Assembly (NCBI GenBank): GCA_001839685.1
Contig: MLAK01000857.1
Coordinates: 1-54,098 of the forward strand
Length of the DNA stretch: 54,098 nt
Origin: Tritrichomonas foetus
Lineage: Eukaryota > Parabasalia > Tritrichomonadida > Tritrichomonadidae
Direction: 5' to 3'
In this document: piece after piece, positions 49,193-54,098 of the stretch
Layout of the letters: the number at the start of each line of letters is the position of its first letter
Numbering within the stretch: position 1 is the stretch's first letter
Translations under genes and position numbers: made by a program
The notes under the pieces: model-generated
The model's database searches: none
Seen by the model: the letters and a program-made list of their open reading frames with translations, nothing else
Told to the model about the DNA's origin: nothing

Positions 49193-52100
49193 TTAACCAA
49201 AGTCTTGAACAACACTGGAAGAAAGTGAAATCATCATTTCTTGATTGTCAGCTTTTTTCTTTAGTCTATAGAAACGTAATAAGATAAATCCTGAAATTAT
49301 AATAACGATGAAAAAAACTGCTGTGACTGATGAAATAATAATTATTGTTGATTTTGATAATCTGGAGTTTTCTTCAGTTATAGATGAGCATGCATCAAAA
49401 TAATTGGAGGGGAGTTTAGCAAATATCCCCTTCCATTTTCCATTGACGCATGTTGAACAACTTCCATCTAAATCTTTATATTTATTATAACTACTACGTA
49501 ATGGAAGACATAATAAGATATAAATAGCTCTTACATGTTTGACTGTGATTGATGAAGCATTTGTATTTTCAAAAACTAAATCATCGAAGAATTTAGGAGG
49601 CTCATTAGGTAGATCAATTCGTTTCATATTATGACAATTATAAAACAGGTTGCTAGTATTAGAAGAGACCGAAGTTAATGAATTAAAAGTTATACTATTG
49701 AGATTGGTGCATCCTAGAAAGATTGAATCCTTTTCTATTTTTTCAAGAGAAGAAAAAGTTAAAGATTTAATTGATATACAATTAGAAAAAGCAAAAGCAC
49801 CTATTTTTTCCACATTTTGTAGATTTATATCTATTAATGAATAGCAGTTTTCAAAGGCACTAGTCCCAATTAAATTCAGACTATCAGTAAAATCAATATT
49901 TGTAATTTCATGGCAATTTTTGAACGCCTGGTATTCTATTTCTTTCATATTTGTTGCATTGAAGACCGATTTCAGGCTATAGCAATTCATAAATGCGCCT
50001 TCTTGAATTGATGCAACATTACAAATTGATATATTAATTAGATTAGTGGAATTTAGAAAGGCATATGGTTTGATAAGAGTTAATGATGGTGGTGATTCAA
50101 AATATGATAAACTATGACAGTCTGCAAAAGCACTTTGACCAATTTCAGTGATTTGTGGGAAATAAACTTGGTTAAGGGCATAGCAATTTTCAAAACCTTT
50201 ATCAGGAATTCTCATTAATCTTGGTAAAGTAATAGAAATAATGTTTGGGCAATTTGTAATAATTCCAAATGATTCCATTGATTCAAATAATGGCATTTCT
50301 ACATTTTTTAATTGGTGGCATTGTTCAAATAAAGAGAGATGGGCAACTTTCAAAGAAGGTAACTCTATTGACTCTAATTGATCCAAATATGAAAATGCTA
50401 ATGATCCAATTTTTTCCAAACTATCCAAGCATACATAAGTAAGATTAGAAGCTTTACAAAACTCATAGTCACCCATTTCAGTAATATTCTTCATGGATAC
50501 TGATCTGAGATTAGAGCAATAACTAAAGGTATTATCATTTGATTTCTTGACAGAATCAAGCGCAATAGAATCTAACCAAGTGCAACCATTAAAAGTCCCT
50601 TCGCCAATTTCTTCTAGGCTCGGTAATTGAACATCTTGAAGTTTTAGACATTCCCTAAAATTAAAATTTTTCATATTTTTTAGATTGGGTAAAATTACTT
50701 GCGATAGCGAGTAACAAGAATCAAAAACACAAGAACCCAATTCCTCAAGATTTGGAAGTATAACTTCTACTAATGTATGCCTGTAAGAAAATAAATAGTC
50801 ACCTGCTTTCTTCAAATTTAAAAAACTAGTTTGATAATCATATAAGAAAAGATTAGAACAATTCTCAAAAGCACTATTTCCGATTTCCAAGCATTGTGAG
50901 ACATTAATTGTTCGTAATGGAGTGTTGACGAAAACTTCATTTCCAATTTTGAGGATAGTGCTCGATATATATGAATAAATATTGCTCGATTTAAAAAATG
51001 AATCATTCAAAAACGTCAACTTAGGAAAATAAAACTCGCTTAAGATTGCTGTACCTTCCAATGTAGATACTCCTGTTTTCGTTAATTCTGGCATATCAAT
51101 ATTCATTAAATAAATACAGTTTTTACAAAAATTATTTCCTATTTCTTCTACAGCTTCTAAAGTTAGATAACATATTGATGAGTTTTCAAATACTGAATTC
51201 CCACATTTTTTTACAGAAGGAAATTTTAATGTTTGTATTTCGTTTTGATTCGCAAATAAATAATCAGGCATGTATTCCAAACATATCATTTCAATTTTAG
51301 AAATAGAACAGTCAGCCAAAGAATTTGATTTACATGTTTTTAGTTTATTCATTTCGATTGCTTGAATTAAATGAGAATTTTGGAAAATGAATTCTCCTAT
51401 TTCTAACAGATTTTCAAATTCCAATGTATTTAAACTAATGCACCATGCAAAAGCAAAATTATTAATTTTTTCAAGTTTTGGAAACATGACTTTGGTTAAA
51501 TAGTGACAATGCGAAAAACTATCTTCGTCAATTTCGATTAGGTTTGGGAAATCTAAATTATTGGTAAATCCATAGCAATAATAGAAAGCAAACTTTCCAA
51601 TGGTCTCTACATTTGGTGCAGTTATATGAACGAGTTTTGAACAGAATCTAAATGAATAATCACCAATTGATATGCATTCAGGTAATTCAATAGTTTCGAG
51701 AAAAATACAATTATCAAATGCATACGCTGGAAGGTTGATTAATTTTGGGAAAAATGCTGATATGACATAACATTTTTCAAATGTTCCATTGATTTCAGTA
51801 ATATTTGTACAAGAAATTGAGAAAAAATCCATTTTCATGAAAGATTTTTCATTAAAATTTTGCAAATTTGGTAATATTAAATTTGTAATCATAGTATAAC
51901 CAAAAACTCCAATACCAATTGTTGTGACTGTATTTGATTCAAAACAACTTGGCAAGTCTGAATCATAGGCAAATGCATAATCTCCAATACTTTCTAATAA
52001 AGGGAAAGAAATATTCTGTAAATTGAAGCATTGCAAAAAAGCATTTTCTTTAATAACTCGAAGATTTGGCAAGTTTATAGAAATAATTGAATAACAATCG

Positions 52101-52705
52101 TAAAACCCATTGCTCTCTATCATTTTTAGTTTTGGTAAATAGACTTGAAAAAGACTAATGCAACTTTCAAATGCAGACCCATCAATGTACTCTACCTCTG
52201 GAAAATGTATCTCTGTTAGTGAAATACACTCACGAAAAGCACTGAAACCAATGAAAACTAAATTAGGCATATCGATAGAAATCAATTTTTCACATTGACA
52301 AAAACTATAAAGAGAGACAACTAACAGATCCTTCATTTTAACTGTACAAAGAGTTGATTCAAAATTAGTGCAACGCCATTCTAAAATCGAATCAATAACT
52401 AAGTTTTCAAGATTGGTTTCGATTCTTTCAATGATTGATATATTTTCTATATAATGCGGTTCGATTATTGATAAATTTAATAAACTGGGAAATGTTGAGA
52501 TGATTTCTTTAAAGTATTCTGTTGTCATGGTTCCTCCAATCGATAAAAGGAAAACAATCTGAGAAGGAGTAAAGTCCTCCAAAAGATCAATGTAATTCAT
52601 GAAACAGTCTGTTTCTGGAAACTCTGTATTGAATACCTTTTCATTCTTATCTATAAATGTGACATTTGCTGCAAAAGATTGAGAGAGTAGAAGAAAAAGA
52701 ATCAT
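49193..52705 (-). CDS. BspA-like leucine-rich repeat surface protein
   Basis: A 1170-residue type I membrane protein. It has a signal peptide (MILFLLLSQSFAA). About 40 TpLRR/BspA-type repeats follow, of about 23 residues (IGEGTFNGCTWLDSIALDS, IGDYAFAYDSDLPSC, FENCYSLIDINLQNVEKIG), covering residues about 70-1050. After a Cys-containing stalk comes a membrane helix at about 1120-1147 and a short basic-start tail of about 22 residues (KKKADNQEMMISLSSSVVQD). BspA-like proteins are the largest surface family of trichomonads and are linked to adhesion to host cells and matrix. Some repeats are degenerate, but the frame is intact. The tail lacks an obvious NPxY-type endocytic signal. Confidence 0.95.
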   Translation of the reverse strand: MILFLLLSQSFAANVTFIDKNEKVFNTEFPETDCFMNYIDLLEDFTPSQIVFLLSIGGTMTTEYFKEIISTFPSLLNLSIIEPHYIENISIIERIETNLENLVIDSILEWRCTNFESTLCTVKMKDLLVVSLYSFCQCEKLISIDMPNLVFIGFSAFRECISLTEIHFPEVEYIDGSAFESCISLFQVYLPKLKMIESNGFYDCYSIISINLPNLRVIKENAFLQCFNLQNISFPLLESIGDYAFAYDSDLPSCFESNTVTTIGIGVFGYTMITNLILPNLQNFNEKSFMKMDFFSISCTNITEINGTFEKCYVISAFFPKLINLPAYAFDNCIFLETIELPECISIGDYSFRFCSKLVHITAPNVETIGKFAFYYCYGFTNNLDFPNLIEIDEDSFSHCHYLTKVMFPKLEKINNFAFAWCISLNTLEFENLLEIGEFIFQNSHLIQAIEMNKLKTCKSNSLADCSISKIEMICLEYMPDYLFANQNEIQTLKFPSVKKCGNSVFENSSICYLTLEAVEEIGNNFCKNCIYLMNIDMPELTKTGVSTLEGTAILSEFYFPKLTFLNDSFFKSSNIYSYISSTILKIGNEVFVNTPLRTINVSQCLEIGNSAFENCSNLFLYDYQTSFLNLKKAGDYLFSYRHTLVEVILPNLEELGSCVFDSCYSLSQVILPNLKNMKNFNFRECLKLQDVQLPSLEEIGEGTFNGCTWLDSIALDSVKKSNDNTFSYCSNLRSVSMKNITEMGDYEFCKASNLTYVCLDSLEKIGSLAFSYLDQLESIELPSLKVAHLSLFEQCHQLKNVEMPLFESMESFGIITNCPNIISITLPRLMRIPDKGFENCYALNQVYFPQITEIGQSAFADCHSLSYFESPPSLTLIKPYAFLNSTNLINISICNVASIQEGAFMNCYSLKSVFNATNMKEIEYQAFKNCHEITNIDFTDSLNLIGTSAFENCYSLIDINLQNVEKIGAFAFSNCISIKSLTFSSLEKIEKDSIFLGCTNLNSITFNSLTSVSSNTSNLFYNCHNMKRIDLPNEPPKFFDDLVFENTNASSITVKHVRAIYILLCLPLRSSYNKYKDLDGSCSTCVNGKWKGIFAKLPSNYFDACSSITEENSRLSKSTIIIISSVTAVFFIVIIISGFILLRFYRLKKKADNQEMMISLSSSVVQDFG

Positions 52706-53202
52706 GAAGAGTTACAAATCAAATACAACGGTATTCAAATAATGAAAGCTTATGAAAAAGTTCCACGTATATTCAAAAATTGTGAAAGTATTCAAACATA
52801 CATCCCAATAAAATGTAAATTTCTCGAAAGCAATTGATTTTTTTATGGATAATTTGCAATATTATTATTTTAATTTACTTTTTGTTAAGATATTATCGGT
52901 ATTATCCATTAAAAGCGAAATACAAATTCCTCTCAAAATCATTTTTCCATTTCATTACACAAAAGACCTATTTATGATACCGCATCATTTTTCTTATTCA
53001 TAATGAAAGATATGACAATAAATTTATGCAAGTTCACATGTGTGATAGAATTTTCATCTTTTTTCACCAACAACAACGATAAATAATTAATTACACAGTT
53101 TGTTAAACATAGAAGCTTATAATATTAACTAAAATATCCAAAAGGTCGAGTTTAAGGTTCGAAAGATGTTTATTCTTTGAATTTATTCACTATCATGGTC
53201 AT
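52706..53202. other. AT-rich spacer, no gene seen
   Basis: 5' flank of the BspA-like gene and 3' flank of the BAR-domain gene. Nothing recognised. Confidence 0.5.
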
Positions 53203-53904
53203 TTACTGGTCAACTGGTTGATATTCGGAACTGTCAACAGTTACGTTATACTTGTCCAGAGACTTTTCGAGTTCAACATTAATGACTTTGCTGACTTCGG
53301 AGTAATAGAAAGTTGTAGCTGCAATAACCTTCTTGTAAAGCTTAACGCGATTGTCATATAATTCATCAACTCCTGCGATGAATTGATTATGGAATTCTTC
53401 ATATTTGGCTTTTCTAGCTTGTGTTTCAGCTTCAAGTTGAGCAGTGTCTTTGCTCTTAGATTGTGCTTCAGAGAGATTCTTTTCATCGTTCTGAAGGAGA
53501 ACCAAATTGTGCTTCCTCTTTTCTCTGATGTCTTTGAGATTCTTGACTGTTGAGATTGCTTCGTTCAATGGTGCGAGAGCATATTTTGGAACACATGTTA
53601 CATATGCATTTGTGCAAGCTGTTGCGATTGGTGTGGTATCGGCTCTAGCTGGTTCCTCATCAGTCATTGTTGATGCTAAAACTGAATTAAACTTAGCGAA
53701 GACCTTTTGGTTCTCCTTGAAGATGCTGTTAACTGTGGTGACTGCTTCAAGAAGCTTTTGAAGTCTTTCTTCGATTTCATTGAGTTTTGTATTCTTATCC
53801 ATGAAATCTGGATCTTCTTCAGCCTTGTGACCGGTAACCTTGGCCTTTACATTGGAGGTGCTGACTGTGACGGCGTTCTTTGTTTGTTTGAGAAACTTCT
53901 TCAT
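53203..53904 (-). CDS. BAR-domain protein (amphiphysin-like)
   Basis: A 233-residue, highly helical charged protein with long coiled-coil segments (EIEERLQKLLEAVTTVNSIF, NDEKNLSEAQSKSKDTAQLE, ARKAKYEEFHNQFIAGVDEL). Length, heptad spacing and the basic N-terminus (MKKFLKQTKNAVT) fit a stand-alone BAR domain. Such domains dimerise into a curved module that bends membranes in endocytosis. No SH3 or PH domain is attached. The stop is part of TAAA, and TCACTTCATT lies 16-25 bases before the ATG. Codon use looks more biased than that of its neighbours, perhaps reflecting high expression. Confidence 0.8.
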   Translation of the reverse strand: MKKFLKQTKNAVTVSTSNVKAKVTGHKAEEDPDFMDKNTKLNEIEERLQKLLEAVTTVNSIFKENQKVFAKFNSVLASTMTDEEPARADTTPIATACTNAYVTCVPKYALAPLNEAISTVKNLKDIREKRKHNLVLLQNDEKNLSEAQSKSKDTAQLEAETQARKAKYEEFHNQFIAGVDELYDNRVKLYKKVIAATTFYYSEVSKVINVELEKSLDKYNVTVDSSEYQPVDQ

Positions 53905-54098
53905 CCCGAGATTGGAAAAAATGAAGTGACTAATCGAATTTTATGCAGAAATGACTTCACTTCATCACATTCGATTCACATTGAAAAAGATGACAATTGA
54001 ATGTATACATTTTAAATTGAAAAAAGATGCATATGAGACATTAAGTAGACCTATAAGTTGTGATAAATTGCGCTTCGCTCAATTTATCCCAACTGAAA
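53905..54098. other. upstream flank at window end
   Basis: 5' flank of the BAR-domain gene. A 97-codon plus-strand frame ending at 54000 is antisense to that gene and is not accepted. Confidence 0.5.
53920..53929 (-). promoter_or_regulatory. initiator-like TCACTTCATT before BAR gene
   Basis: On the minus strand TCACTTCATT lies 16-25 bases before the ATG. It contains two overlapping matches to the trichomonad initiator. It differs by one base from TCACTTCACT found before both duplicated MFS genes. Confidence 0.5.

Noticed and set aside
1..54098. tRNA, rRNA and CRISPR arrays
   Set aside because: Looked for tRNA-like TTCGA arms, rRNA-like conserved blocks and regularly spaced repeats by eye; none convincing. 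A covariance-model scan was not possible.

Overview
The window looks like nuclear DNA from a parabasalid protist close to Tritrichomonas/Trichomonas. This is inferred from three things: very AT-rich, intron-free genes; the mix of families (BspA-like leucine-rich surface protein, ankyrin relic, PUF, CAMK/AMPK-like kinase, PPP and PP2C phosphatases, GPH-like sugar carriers); and TCA(C/T)(T/A) initiator-like motifs a few bases upstream of several start codons. It is not a bacterial or viral segment.

Layout. 1-2.7 kb holds a GC-rich hairpin and a decayed ankyrin-type gene. 2.7-10.5 kb holds a protein kinase, an MFS carrier and an SDR/epimerase fused to a zinc ribbon. 10.9-12.0 kb is a 1096-bp non-autonomous DNA transposon. 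12.4-24.8 kb holds an Asn-rich protein, a CARMIL-like LRR protein split by an in-frame stop, a PP1-like phosphatase, an LRR-PP2C fusion and an RRM-like protein. 25.2-29.1 kb is a giant inverted repeat (two 1810-bp arms, 231-bp spacer) carrying two identical divergent MFS genes. 29.1-32.5 kb is gene-poor. 32.6-35.1 kb has a small acidic protein gene, a second inverted copy of the 1096-bp transposon and a gene relic. 36.4-43.6 kb encodes a membrane-anchored surface protein of about 2400 residues with about 16 tandem beta-sandwich modules, interrupted by an assembly gap. 44.1-54 kb holds a gene relic, a PUF protein, an Old Yellow Enzyme-type oxidoreductase, a BspA-like surface protein and a BAR-domain protein.

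Functionally the window mixes host- or environment-facing surface proteins, sugar-type transporters, signalling enzymes (one kinase, two phosphatases), RNA-binding proteins and cortex/membrane-shaping proteins (CARMIL-like, BAR). There are no operons; genes stand alone, separated by 0.3-3.5 kb of AT-rich spacer.

The most interesting signals are: the transposon pair with 8-bp hAT-type target duplications; the giant inverted repeat; the alternating A/B module architecture of the large surface protein; and two genes in which a lone in-frame TAA sits inside otherwise coding sequence.
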